64,000 nt of DNA from Oleispirillum sp963668495 (GTDB lineage: Bacteria; Pseudomonadota; Alphaproteobacteria; Rhodospirillales; Rhodospirillaceae): the NCBI GenBank assembly GCA_963668495.1, contig OY764545.1, positions 1 to 64,000 on the forward strand, written 5' to 3'. A program made the position numbers and the translations under genes. The notes beneath the pieces were generated by a model. The model was not told where the DNA came from, searched no databases, and was given only the letters and a program-made list of their open reading frames with translations. Positions within the stretch are counted from its first letter, which is position 1, and every line of letters begins with the position of its first letter. Shown here in pieces: positions 25,798 through 34,511 of the stretch.

Positions 25798-26766
25798 ATG
25801 ACCCCCCCTACGCAAAAACCCGCATTGACCGTTTATCTGGCATCGCCACGCGGTTTTTGTGCCGGAGTGGATCGTGCCGTACAAATCGTGGAAAAAGCAC
25901 TGGAGAAGTACGGACGACCAATTTATGTCCGCCATGAAATTGTCCACAACCGCTATGTTGTCGAAAACCTTGAAGCCAAAGGGGCTATATTCGTGGATGA
26001 ACTGGATCAGGTCCCAGACGGCAGACCTGTGATTTTCTCTGCTCATGGCGTCCCGAAATCCATCCCGGCAGAGGCCGCCCGTCGTGGCCTGCATTCCATT
26101 GATGCGACGTGTCCGCTTGTGGCAAAAGTCCACAAGGAAGCGGAACGGCACGCGGCCCAAAATCATCAAATCATCCTAATTGGGCATGCGGGGCACCCGG
26201 AAGTCATCGGCACCATGGGACAAGTCCCTGAAGGCCGCATCTTGCTGGTGGAAAACTTGGAACAGGCGCAAACCATTCAACCGGACACGCCCGAAGCCTT
26301 GGCCTATGTCACGCAGACCACCCTGTCCGTAGATGAAACCAAAGACATTCTGGAAGTGCTGAAAGCGCGATTCCCGAAAATTTCTGCCCCACGACGCGGC
26401 GACATTTGCTTTGCCACCACCAATCGCCAAAGCGCAGTGAAAGCCCTTGCCCCACACTGTGACGCCGTTTGGGTCATTGGCGCGCCGAATTCATCCAACT
26501 CCCGCCGATTGGTGGAGGTCGCAGCCAAAGCCGGATGCCCACGTTCCGCCTTACTACAAGGCGCACATGAAATTGACTGGCAACAACTGGAAGGGGTCTC
26601 GGTACTGGGTATCACTGCCGGCGCATCAGCCCCGGAAATTCTGGTTACAGGCGTGCTGGCGGCCTTGGTCGAGCGATATACCCTGACCATCGAAACACCC
26701 AATGCGAAACCGGAAACCACCGCCTTCAAACTGCCACAGGAATTGCGCGAAGACCCGCAATCCTGA
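25798..26766 (+). CDS. ispH: 4-Hydroxy-3-methylbut-2-enyl diphosphate reductase
   Basis: IspH (LytB) makes isopentenyl and dimethylallyl diphosphate in the last step of the MEP pathway, using a [4Fe-4S] cluster. The three cluster Cys are in SPRGFCAGVDRA, DATCPLVAKVHKE and GDICFATTNRQ. The catalytic HAGHPE and VRHEIVHN are also present. The ATG at 25798 follows GAGG; 322 residues is normal. It is followed by thrB and rnhA on the same strand, an order recurrent in Alphaproteobacteria. Confidence 0.96.
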   Translation: MTPPTQKPALTVYLASPRGFCAGVDRAVQIVEKALEKYGRPIYVRHEIVHNRYVVENLEAKGAIFVDELDQVPDGRPVIFSAHGVPKSIPAEAARRGLHSIDATCPLVAKVHKEAERHAAQNHQIILIGHAGHPEVIGTMGQVPEGRILLVENLEQAQTIQPDTPEALAYVTQTTLSVDETKDILEVLKARFPKISAPRRGDICFATTNRQSAVKALAPHCDAVWVIGAPNSSNSRRLVEVAAKAGCPRSALLQGAHEIDWQQLEGVSVLGITAGASAPEILVTGVLAALVERYTLTIETPNAKPETTAFKLPQELREDPQS

Positions 26767-26863
26767 TAGTCTCGGAAACGAAAATTACCAGTAATGCTGC
26801 ATTGCCCCTATCAAAACCGGGGACTTTGCCCTATACCCATGCGGCAAATTCAAGGGGAAGCCT

Positions 26864-27829
26864 ATGGCCGTATATACCGACGTCACCGACGAGGATCTGG
26901 ACGCCTTTTTGTCTGAATACGACACCGCTGAAGTCGTTTCTTTCAAAGGCATTGCCGAAGGCGTTGAAAATTCAAATTTTCTGGTCCAAACCGACGATGG
27001 CACCAATTACATTCTCACCTTGTATGAAAAACGGGTGAACCCGGATGACTTGCCGTATTTTCTGGGGTTGATGCAACATTTGGCTGACCGTGGCGTGACC
27101 TGCCCGCTGCCGATCCGTACCCGTTCCGGGGACGCATTGCGTACATTGTGTGGACGTCCCGCTGCTTTATTCAGCTTTCTGAAGGGGCTGTCCCCGCGCC
27201 GCATTCATAAGGCGCATTGCTATGGTGTGGGCGAAGCGCTGGCGAAACTCCACCTAGCCAGTTCGGACTATGCACCGCAACGCGCCAACGCCCTTGGCGT
27301 GCATGACTGGCGCTCTGTTTATGAACAAAGCAAAACCCGTGCAGATGAAGTCATGCGTGGATTGGGGGCCGAGATCGAAGCAACCCTGACCGCTATGGAG
27401 GCTGAATGGCCGCAAAACTTACCCAGCGGTGTGATCCATGCCGATCTATTCCCGGATAATGTATTTTTCCGTGGGGATGATGTTTCCGGCGTGATTGACT
27501 TCTATTTCGCCTGCAATGACATGTTTGCCTACGATCTGGCGATCCTGATGAATGCATGGTGTTTTGAAGTCGGCACGGAATTCAACGTCACCAAAGCCAA
27601 ACACCTGTTATCAGGCTACACCGCTGTGCGTCCACTGAGTGATGCGGAAATCAACGCCCTGCCCCTTTTGGCACAAGGTGCTGCCATGCGCTTCCTGTTG
27701 ACCCGATTGTATGATTGGCTGAACACCCCGGAAGGAGCACTGGTCCGCCCGAAGGATCCACTGGAATATCTGCGCATCATGCGTTTCCATCGTGGGATTT
27801 CCGGCCCCGGAGCCTATGGCCTTGACTAA
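26864..27829 (+). CDS. thrB: Homoserine kinase, APH-like type
   Basis: It phosphorylates homoserine in threonine synthesis. The 321-residue protein is of the aminoglycoside-phosphotransferase fold used by many Alphaproteobacteria, not the GHMP fold of E. coli ThrB. The catalytic loop is VIHADLFPDNVFF, and the metal-binding Asp lies in GVIDFYFACNDMFAYDLAI. N-terminal GIAEGVENSNFLVQT fits the family. The ATG at 26864 follows AAGGGG. rnhA starts inside its last codons. Confidence 0.92.
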   Translation: MAVYTDVTDEDLDAFLSEYDTAEVVSFKGIAEGVENSNFLVQTDDGTNYILTLYEKRVNPDDLPYFLGLMQHLADRGVTCPLPIRTRSGDALRTLCGRPAALFSFLKGLSPRRIHKAHCYGVGEALAKLHLASSDYAPQRANALGVHDWRSVYEQSKTRADEVMRGLGAEIEATLTAMEAEWPQNLPSGVIHADLFPDNVFFRGDDVSGVIDFYFACNDMFAYDLAILMNAWCFEVGTEFNVTKAKHLLSGYTAVRPLSDAEINALPLLAQGAAMRFLLTRLYDWLNTPEGALVRPKDPLEYLRIMRFHRGISGPGAYGLD

Positions 27830-28262
27830 CCCGTTAACCGAAGTCGAACTGTTCACGGATGGTGCATGTTCCGGCAATCCCGGTCCCGGCGGCTGGGGTA
27901 CGCTGCTGCGGTGCCGTGGTGTGGAAAAAGAAATGTCTGGTGGCGAAGCCAACACCACCAACAATCGCATGGAATTGCAGGCGGTTATTGCCGGACTAAA
28001 TGCCCTAAGTCGTCCCTGCGCCGTCCACATCTATACGGACAGCAAATACGTAATGGATGGTGCGACCAAGTGGATTTATGGTTGGAAAGCCAAAGGCTGG
28101 AAAACTGCTGGGAAAAAGCCGGTCAAGAACGAAGACCTGTGGCAAGAACTGGATCAGGCGCTCACCCCACACCGAGTTAACTGGACTTGGGTTAAGGGGC
28201 ACGACGGTCATGCAGAAAACGAACGGGTTGATGCTCTTGCCCGTGAAGCCATTCCAAGATAA
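27816..28262 (+). CDS. rnhA: Ribonuclease HI
   Basis: It cleaves the RNA strand of RNA-DNA hybrids. The 148 residues hold the four catalytic acids: Asp in LFTDGACSGNPGPGGW, Glu in NNRMELQAV, Asp in IYTDSKYV, and Asp in ERVDALAREA. The basic protrusion IYGWKAKGWKTAGKKPVKN is present. The ATG at 27816 overlaps the end of thrB by 14 bases, implying translational coupling; an in-frame ATG at 27792 lies deeper in thrB and is less likely. Confidence 0.95.
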   Translation: MALTNPLTEVELFTDGACSGNPGPGGWGTLLRCRGVEKEMSGGEANTTNNRMELQAVIAGLNALSRPCAVHIYTDSKYVMDGATKWIYGWKAKGWKTAGKKPVKNEDLWQELDQALTPHRVNWTWVKGHDGHAENERVDALAREAIPR

Positions 28263-28348
28263 ACCCACAACACCTTGAGATCGTGAGCATCAAGGCGTAT
28301 GTAGGTACTTGCGACCTGACCATGCCGATAAGAAAGCAGAGTTTTACC

Positions 28349-28921
28349 ATGCCCCTGAGCCAAGACGCCACTTACCTGACCGGACACTGTCTGATCGCCA
28401 TGCCGGGCATGGAGGACGAACGCTTTGACCAGGCCGTTGTCTATCTGTGCAACCATTCTGATGAAGGGGCTATGGGCGTTGTGGTCAATCGGGAAATGCC
28501 GGACATGGACTTTGCCCAAATGCTGGAGCAATTGAACATTCCCTGCACCCCGGCCTGTGATGCGGTCACGGTTCATTATGGCGGCCCGGTCGAACCGGGA
28601 CGGGGGTTTGTGGTTCATTCAGCCGACTATATGACGGACTCCAGCATTATGGTCGATGACCGCCGCGCCTTGACCGCGACCGTAGATATCTTACGCGCCA
28701 TCGCCGAAGGACGCGGCCCCATGCAAAGCATCCTCACCCTTGGCTATGCCGGATGGGGCGCAGACCAGCTTGAACACGAAATCCGCCACAATGCTTGGCT
28801 GATTGTTCCGGCTGATGACGAGCTTTTGTTCGGCAAGGACCATAAGAAGAAATGGCAACGTGCCGTGGAAAAACTCGGTATTGACCTCGCCATGCTTTCC
28901 AGCACATCCGGCTCGGCATAA
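28349..28921 (+). CDS. YqgE/AlgH family protein
   Basis: This 190-residue soluble protein matches YqgE/AlgH by TYLTGHCLIAMPGMEDERFDQAVVYLCNHSDEGAMGVVVNR and the later GGPVEPGRGFVVHS and GYAGWGADQLEHEI. The biochemical role of the family is not established. The preferred ATG at 28349 places the conserved YLTG nine residues in; in-frame ATGs at 28322 and 28283 are possible. It follows rnhA by under 90 bases, with a weak hairpin (28274-28296) between. Confidence 0.9.
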   Translation: MPLSQDATYLTGHCLIAMPGMEDERFDQAVVYLCNHSDEGAMGVVVNREMPDMDFAQMLEQLNIPCTPACDAVTVHYGGPVEPGRGFVVHSADYMTDSSIMVDDRRALTATVDILRAIAEGRGPMQSILTLGYAGWGADQLEHEIRHNAWLIVPADDELLFGKDHKKKWQRAVEKLGIDLAMLSSTSGSA

Positions 28922-29024
28922 CAGGGGGCATCAAGCCGGGAACCCACATATTGGGAAAGCCCCTATTGCGTGAACAAAAACGGCATGGCAATGTCTGCTG
29001 GACTTGAACTTCAAAGAGGTTGCA

Positions 29025-29612
29025 ATGTTCCGTCTGTGTATTGTCCTCACGCTCTGTTTTCTCGCTATCACCTCCTCAACCCACGCCCAAACTGTTGAGG
29101 ATGGCCTTAAAGCCCGTGATGCAGGTGATTACAATAAGGCTATTAAAATTTTCCTTCCCCTTGCTCAATCAGGCAACGGCAAAGCCATGAATGCGATCGG
29201 CCGCATGCACAGTAACGGCTGGGGATACGCCAACAATCAAACACTTGGATGTGATTGGTTTGAAAAATCTGCCCGAGCTAATTACGCACCAGCAATGCAT
29301 AATTTGGCTTTGTGTTTCAAGCATGGGGATGGAAGAAAACAAAATACAGATCAGGCACTTTTCTGGGAAGAAGCGGCAGCCCAGAATGGATATATATTCA
29401 GCCAAATTGAAATGCTACGTACATTCCATATCACTAGCCCACAAAAAGCCAAGTTATATGGAGAAAAGGCCGCCAACGCGGGCAATACTTTTGCCCGCGT
29501 AGCGCTCTGGGCGTATTTTAGCGACGAATACGAACGCCCTTCGCTATCTGATATTGCGTGTGTGGGTTTCAAGCTATACCTGCTTGGAAAACCGTGGGAT
29601 GCCTGTAACTAA
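29025..29612 (+). CDS. Secreted Sel1-repeat protein
   Basis: This 195-residue protein has a signal peptide (MFRLCIVLTLCFLAITSSTHA, cleaved near AQ). Tandem Sel1-like helical repeats of about 36 residues follow, for example AMNAIGRMHSNGWGYANNQ and APAMHNLALCFKHGDGRKQN. Such repeats mediate protein contacts. The ATG at 29025 has AGAGG five bases upstream; the in-frame ATG at 29004 is less good. It ends four bases inside the convergent 646-residue gene. Partner and function are unknown; placement suggests a periplasmic protein. Confidence 0.8.
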   Translation: MFRLCIVLTLCFLAITSSTHAQTVEDGLKARDAGDYNKAIKIFLPLAQSGNGKAMNAIGRMHSNGWGYANNQTLGCDWFEKSARANYAPAMHNLALCFKHGDGRKQNTDQALFWEEAAAQNGYIFSQIEMLRTFHITSPQKAKLYGEKAANAGNTFARVALWAYFSDEYERPSLSDIACVGFKLYLLGKPWDACN

Positions 29613-31549
29613 TCCCCCTGTAAGGATTCTGGAACAGCATCTACAACGCCTTGAATAGTTTTCCCAAGACCTTTTCCTATCACGATATCATAGACCTGCT
29701 GGAGTTCCTGTGGCGTGATGGCCTGAGGATCAACCCCATAGCTACGCAAAAAACCACCCATATCCTGGAACACCACATCCATTCCTTTTTTTCCATAGTT
29801 CTCTGCCGCCACTGCAAGCAAACCTCCGGCTGCCGCAACAGAACCCGAAAAACCTTTATCGTGTAGGGCGCTCTGTGTGGAGAAAAACGTAGAAACATCG
29901 CCCCCATCCACTTCAATATCCCCGACCTTTCTAGAAGGAACACCAATTTTCAACTTAAAGCGCCCTAAGCCAGGAACGATGGCATCCGTTACCAAATCTT
30001 TTCCCGATGCCTTCCCCATATCAAAGGCATTCTTTTGATCCAAAGGGACAGCTTCACGGTATTTTTGCTGAAAATCGGTTTTGTCATCAGAAGCTGAGAA
30101 AAAGTTTGCGATACCTTCAGCCATTTCGAAGGGGGCCTGCGCCATCCCATGCCAGTAGTAAACCATTTTCTTGGCATCTTGCCCCTGTTGTCTGGCATAT
30201 TTCAGATCACGCTTAACCATCTCTGGCGTATAATCTGACTTCTTCCTTGGATCATAAGGCACAGCTTCCAGTGCGGCATCAATCTCCGAACGGATGTCAT
30301 AATCCATTTCATTGTACATTTCGGGAGTCTCCGCCTTCATTTTGCGGGCACGCTGCAACATATCAAAATATTCGACATCCGTGCTTTTGCGACTGATTTG
30401 ATTAAACATCTCCGTGTGCCGTTCAGCCTGATGCTTCATGGTTGCCGTTTTGACAAGAAGGTCATCAGAACGTACTCGCGCATCTGCCATTTTTCTTTGT
30501 TCGGACTTTAATAAAGCCTCACGTAAACCCGGAATTTCCTGTGTCTGTGAAATGTAGTGATCTGGATCATCCATATTGGCAATGTCAGCGATAACCTGAT
30601 CGTCATGCTGCATCGCCCATGTCGGCCCAGATGCTGCATCTCTCATACTTGATCCCACAACCACATCATCACCAGTTCTTGTGGAAAGATATGTTTTCAT
30701 CTTTTGAGATGGATAACTCGCTCCCTTAAATTCTTCAGCAGCCATGGTTATGATGTTATTTTTCTGTGGCTTAGCAACGTTGATACTGGTCATAGCCTCA
30801 GCTAGCTTACCAGATGGCTTGGCATGAACTCTGGGAGTGACTGTACCACCCCCATCAAACAATGAACCGATTGCGCTGGTCGCGGACCCAATCAGACTTG
30901 GGATTTGCCCAATCACCATCGGCGCAGCCTTTTCAGTCAAAGCTGTCAGCACCGTGCCAGCACCCTGTTTACGTGCCCATTTCCCTGCTTGTTTACCTAT
31001 AGCTTCGTTGGCGGTCGTATAAGCCTCCCTTAATAAAGTATTTTTCAATTTCCCTGCGTCATATTCGCCGTCCTCACCTTGCGCAGAAGCCACCGCAGCC
31101 GTAACACTCTGAACCGCTTTCTGTAACGGCTTTAGCTTTGCCGTTTCACGTCGTGGTAACACATCATCTGGATCGAATGGTTGCACCTGATGAGGTAAAA
31201 TGGACGGCAAGGGGCGTCTCATCTTACCAAAGGCGTCATATTGAGCCATTCCAGGATAGGCTCGCTGAAACTCCCGCGTAGCATGCTCAAACAATCTGCG
31301 ATCCGACGGATCATGATATCGACTGTCCTGAACAAATGATTTTAAACGCTCATCCACAGTAGCCCCCCCAGGAATCAATGGCTTTGCCTTTAAACTCCTT
31401 AGCGCCTGCTTTTTTGCAGATGGACTATAAGCAGATGCCAACCCTCTTTGCCCAAATTCTGCTTCGTTCAGATCATTAACTTCAGCCGCCAACAAACGAT
31501 TACTGTTTGAAAGACCTTTTAGTAACGTTTTGTGTAACTTGTGTCCCAT
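29609..31549 (-). CDS. Large protein of unknown function
   Basis: The 646-residue product matches no family I recognise. It has no signal peptide. The N-terminal half is hydrophilic. Around residues 200-235 (counted from the ATG at 31549) lies a Gly/Ala/Ile-rich stretch (VIGQIPSLIGSATSAIG) ending in DGGG that could be membrane-active or a linker. Then follow charged helices rich in Lys, Glu and Met (about 300-500), and a C-terminal part with GGLLAVAAENYGKKG and PQAITPQELQQVYDIVIG. The ATG at 31549 has GAGG six bases upstream. Base composition is slightly more A+T-rich than the flanks. It is an isolated gene overlapping the convergent Sel1-repeat gene by four bases, with no mobile-element remnants near. 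A secreted effector or phage-derived structural protein is conceivable, but nothing proves it. Confidence 0.6.
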   Translation of the reverse strand: MGHKLHKTLLKGLSNSNRLLAAEVNDLNEAEFGQRGLASAYSPSAKKQALRSLKAKPLIPGGATVDERLKSFVQDSRYHDPSDRRLFEHATREFQRAYPGMAQYDAFGKMRRPLPSILPHQVQPFDPDDVLPRRETAKLKPLQKAVQSVTAAVASAQGEDGEYDAGKLKNTLLREAYTTANEAIGKQAGKWARKQGAGTVLTALTEKAAPMVIGQIPSLIGSATSAIGSLFDGGGTVTPRVHAKPSGKLAEAMTSINVAKPQKNNIITMAAEEFKGASYPSQKMKTYLSTRTGDDVVVGSSMRDAASGPTWAMQHDDQVIADIANMDDPDHYISQTQEIPGLREALLKSEQRKMADARVRSDDLLVKTATMKHQAERHTEMFNQISRKSTDVEYFDMLQRARKMKAETPEMYNEMDYDIRSEIDAALEAVPYDPRKKSDYTPEMVKRDLKYARQQGQDAKKMVYYWHGMAQAPFEMAEGIANFFSASDDKTDFQQKYREAVPLDQKNAFDMGKASGKDLVTDAIVPGLGRFKLKIGVPSRKVGDIEVDGGDVSTFFSTQSALHDKGFSGSVAAAGGLLAVAAENYGKKGMDVVFQDMGGFLRSYGVDPQAITPQELQQVYDIVIGKGLGKTIQGVVDAVPESLQGD

Positions 31550-31671
31550 AGTAAACCTCATGTTTGTGTATTAAACGTGCATATTCAGCCCCGCCCGCAA
31601 TAGATAGAGGTACTATGCCCGCAAAATCAATACAAGATGTAATTTGCCCTCAAAAAAACAGCCTTGACTGA

Positions 31672-32193
31672 CTACCGCTTGGGTTTGATTTCGTCGTCCA
31701 TGCGGTCTTTCAGGGATTTTTTGCGGTCTTCCAGAAATTTTTCCATCCGTTTGATTTGTTTATCAAGATCACGGATGTTTTCAAACCGCTCGGCCCGTTT
31801 GCGGGCCTTGCGCTTGCGCCACGACAAGCGGATAGGCATTTCTGCAGCGGCAAGAAACAAGCCAATCCCGGCAGCCAATCCCGCAGCGGCGGCAATGGCA
31901 CGATCCACCCGCCCCCACGATACTGCCACCCCGAAAAATCCGATAGTCACCAAGCAAGCCGCAACGGTCATGGCGATGCGATTGCCGAGCTTGCGATTGC
32001 GGTAAATCTCGTTTTCCGCATCACGAATGGCATTGGCAATTTCAATCTCTGCCACATCCTGCCATTGCTTTAACGACATTCCGGGCCGCCCCGACGACAT
32101 ACGAAGGCCGGAGTCATTGCGGCTTTCCCGAATGGCTTGCTCCAGCACTCGCACCGTCATCCGGGCGCGGTCTTCCGGTGTCGGTCCAATCAT
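31672..32193 (-). CDS. Membrane protein with C-terminal coiled coil, unknown function
   Basis: The 173-residue product has a charged N-terminal part, two membrane helices (IAMTVAACLVTIGFFGVAVSW and IAAAAGLAAGIGLFLAAAEM) joined by a short loop, and a Lys/Arg/Glu-rich C-terminal helix (LDKQIKRMEKFLEDRKKSL) likely to form a coiled coil in the cytoplasm. Its start ATGA overlaps the stop of the carboxypeptidase gene by four bases, so translation is probably coupled. I cannot name the family. Confidence 0.7.
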   Translation of the reverse strand: MIGPTPEDRARMTVRVLEQAIRESRNDSGLRMSSGRPGMSLKQWQDVAEIEIANAIRDAENEIYRNRKLGNRIAMTVAACLVTIGFFGVAVSWGRVDRAIAAAAGLAAGIGLFLAAAEMPIRLSWRKRKARKRAERFENIRDLDKQIKRMEKFLEDRKKSLKDRMDDEIKPKR

Positions 32194-33692
32194 TTGGCAC
32201 CCTCAATATACCGTGCGCGCAGATGGGCCTTGAACGCATCTGCCGTCAATGGCTTGCCCGTTGCCTGAGTTAGCATGTCTGACACGGAGCGCATGGACCC
32301 GCTCTCATGCACATGAGTCCGCAACCAGCCAAGCAGGGGCTGAAAGTCTCCGCATGACAATGCTTCATTCACATTGGGAATTGCTTGTTCCACTGCGACA
32401 AACAACTGGGCAGCGGTCATTGCGCCAAGTGTATAAGTCGGGAAATAGCCCCATGCACCGTCATACCAATGAATATCCTGCAAACAGCCCAATCGATCAT
32501 TGGGTGGCACAACCCCGAGCAAATCCCGCATACCATCGTTCCATGCTGCGGGCAGATCCGCCAAAGCCAAATCCCCACTCAGCATTGCCCGTTCCAACCG
32601 ATAGCGCAAAATCACATGCGCCGGATACGTAACTTCGTCAGCCTCTACCCGGATAAAACCACGTTCAACGCGTTGCGCCAGCGCGATAAAGTTGTCTACT
32701 GACCACGCCGGACCCTCGCCGCCGAAAGCGTCGGCAAATTTGGGGGCTAGCCAACTCAGCACATGACGGCCTCGACCCGCCTGCATTTCCATACACAATG
32801 ACTGGCTTTCATGCAGGCTCATGCCGCGAGCCAGCCCAACTGGCTGCCCCGCCCATGCATCCGGCAAGCCCAATTCATACAACGCATGCCCCGTTTCATG
32901 GATGACCCCGAACACGCCGGAAAAGGCATCGTTCACGTCGTAACGGGTGGTCAAACGAACATCTTGCGCAATGCCACCACAGAATGGATGCATGCTTTCA
33001 TCCAAACGGCCATGATCAAAATCAAAGCCCATGGCCTGCATCACATCTGCCACCAGTGTTTTCTGGCGATCCACTGGGAATGGCCCCGGTAAGGGCATTG
33101 GTTGCGTGCGACTGGCCTGTACCTCCAACGTTTCATCAAGGAAACTTGGCAAGAAATCCGCAAGATCGGCAAACACGCAATCGATATCCGCCGACCGTCC
33201 ATCGGGCTCGTACATATCCAAAAGCGCATCATAGGCGCTGACGCCCAAAGCCTCTGACTTAACTGTGGCTTGCTGCTGGATCAGGCTGTGCAACACTGTC
33301 AACTTAGGCAAAACTGCGGCAAAATCCGATTGTTCCCGCGCAGAACGCCAAGCCATTTCGCAGGCGGCCCCGGCCTTGGACAAGGCTGATACCAAATCCG
33401 ATGGCACTGCCGCAGCATGGACCCATGACCGACGCATTTCCCGCAGATTGGCACGGTCTTCTTGCGGCAAGGTGTCCGCATCAGCTTCCGCCTGATCCAG
33501 CCACTCTTTCACCTGTGGTGCAGTCAACAGTTCGTGATGCATACTTTCCAGAGTCGCAACTTGCTCTGCACGTGCAGCGGCCCCGCCGATTGGCATTTTT
33601 GCCGCCCGGTCCCACTGCAAAACCGCCAAAGCGCCTTCAATTGCAGAGCATTGATGAAAGCGGCTCTTTAACTCTCTATAGGCCTGTGCCAT
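32190..33692 (-). CDS. M32 family metallo-carboxypeptidase (Taq type)
   Basis: This zinc or cobalt carboxypeptidase removes C-terminal residues from peptides in the cytoplasm. The HExxH motif is in GVIHETGHALYELGLP, with the third ligand in GMSLHESQS. The N-terminal half is helical (FHQCSAIEGALAVLQWD) and AYDALLDMYEPDGRS and NPFCGG-like HPFCGGIAQDVRLTTRYD are also family features. About 500 residues is normal. The start is uncertain between ATGs at 33692, 33704 and 33758. The downstream membrane gene overlaps by four bases. It is divergent from elbB. Confidence 0.92.
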   Translation of the reverse strand: MAQAYRELKSRFHQCSAIEGALAVLQWDRAAKMPIGGAAARAEQVATLESMHHELLTAPQVKEWLDQAEADADTLPQEDRANLREMRRSWVHAAAVPSDLVSALSKAGAACEMAWRSAREQSDFAAVLPKLTVLHSLIQQQATVKSEALGVSAYDALLDMYEPDGRSADIDCVFADLADFLPSFLDETLEVQASRTQPMPLPGPFPVDRQKTLVADVMQAMGFDFDHGRLDESMHPFCGGIAQDVRLTTRYDVNDAFSGVFGVIHETGHALYELGLPDAWAGQPVGLARGMSLHESQSLCMEMQAGRGRHVLSWLAPKFADAFGGEGPAWSVDNFIALAQRVERGFIRVEADEVTYPAHVILRYRLERAMLSGDLALADLPAAWNDGMRDLLGVVPPNDRLGCLQDIHWYDGAWGYFPTYTLGAMTAAQLFVAVEQAIPNVNEALSCGDFQPLLGWLRTHVHESGSMRSVSDMLTQATGKPLTADAFKAHLRARYIEGAK

Positions 33693-33777
33693 ACCTGTAC
33701 GCATCCTGTTACTGACTGATGTGTGTCGGGGCGTACCCCACATATTCGAGCCATGCATCCTAACGGAGGAATCGTTA

Positions 33778-34455
33778 ATGTCCGATAAAAAGAAATTTGC
33801 CGTCGTCCTTGCCGGCTGCGGTGTCTATGATGGCGCGGAAATCCATGAAAGCGTATTGACCCTGCTCGCTATCGACCGTAACGGTGCAAGCTATGACTGC
33901 TTTGCCCCAGATATGGATCAAATGCATGTGGTTGACCATACCTCTGGCGAAGCAACGGACGAAACTCGCAACGTCCTGAAAGAATCCGCACGGATCGCCC
34001 GTGGCAATATCAAACCGTTGAGTGAATACAAAGCCGCAGATTACGACGCCATTATCTTTCCCGGTGGCTTCGGCGTTGCCAAAAACCTTTGCACATTTGC
34101 CGTTGATGGCCCGGACTGCACCGTAAACCCGGATGTAGAAGCCGCCATTTTGGATACCCGTAAGGCCGACAAACCGATTGCAGCCCTGTGTATTGCACCG
34201 GCCCTGATGGCAAAAGTCCTGAACAAAGTCACCGTCACCATCGGCAATAACGCCGAAGTCGCCGAGGCTATTACTGCCATGGGTGGCACCCATCAGGTTC
34301 GCACCCACGGTCAGGTAACCATTGATGAATCCAACCGTCTGATTACAACCCCCTGCTATATGCTGGATGCCAGCATCAGCCAAATTGCAGAAGGTGCTGA
34401 TGCCGTCGTCAAAACGGTTCTGTCAATTTTGCCGCAAAAAATCAGCTGGATCTAA
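33778..34455 (+). CDS. elbB: ElbB-type glyoxalase / DJ-1 superfamily protein
   Basis: The 225-residue protein belongs to the ElbB branch of the DJ-1/PfpI superfamily (ElbB has been called isoprenoid biosynthesis protein and has weak glyoxalase activity). Family features are VVLAGCGVYDGAEIHE, FPGGFGVAKNLCTF and the nucleophile elbow in PIAALCIAPALMAK. The ATG at 33778 has GGAGG upstream. It is a single gene with its own strong terminator and its exact substrate is not established. Confidence 0.92.
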   Translation: MSDKKKFAVVLAGCGVYDGAEIHESVLTLLAIDRNGASYDCFAPDMDQMHVVDHTSGEATDETRNVLKESARIARGNIKPLSEYKAADYDAIIFPGGFGVAKNLCTFAVDGPDCTVNPDVEAAILDTRKADKPIAALCIAPALMAKVLNKVTVTIGNNAEVAEAITAMGGTHQVRTHGQVTIDESNRLITTPCYMLDASISQIAEGADAVVKTVLSILPQKISWI

Positions 34456-34478
34456 CGTGTTGATATTTTAAAGCAAAC

Positions 34479-34508
34479 AAAGCCCCGTGAGCCTTGCTCC
34501 GGGGCTTT
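34479..34508. terminator. Bidirectional terminator between elbB and metallophosphoesterase gene
   Basis: AAAGCCCCG (34479-34487) and CGGGGCTTT (34500-34508) form a nine-pair stem between two convergent genes. Confidence 0.88.
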
Positions 34509-34511
34509 GGC

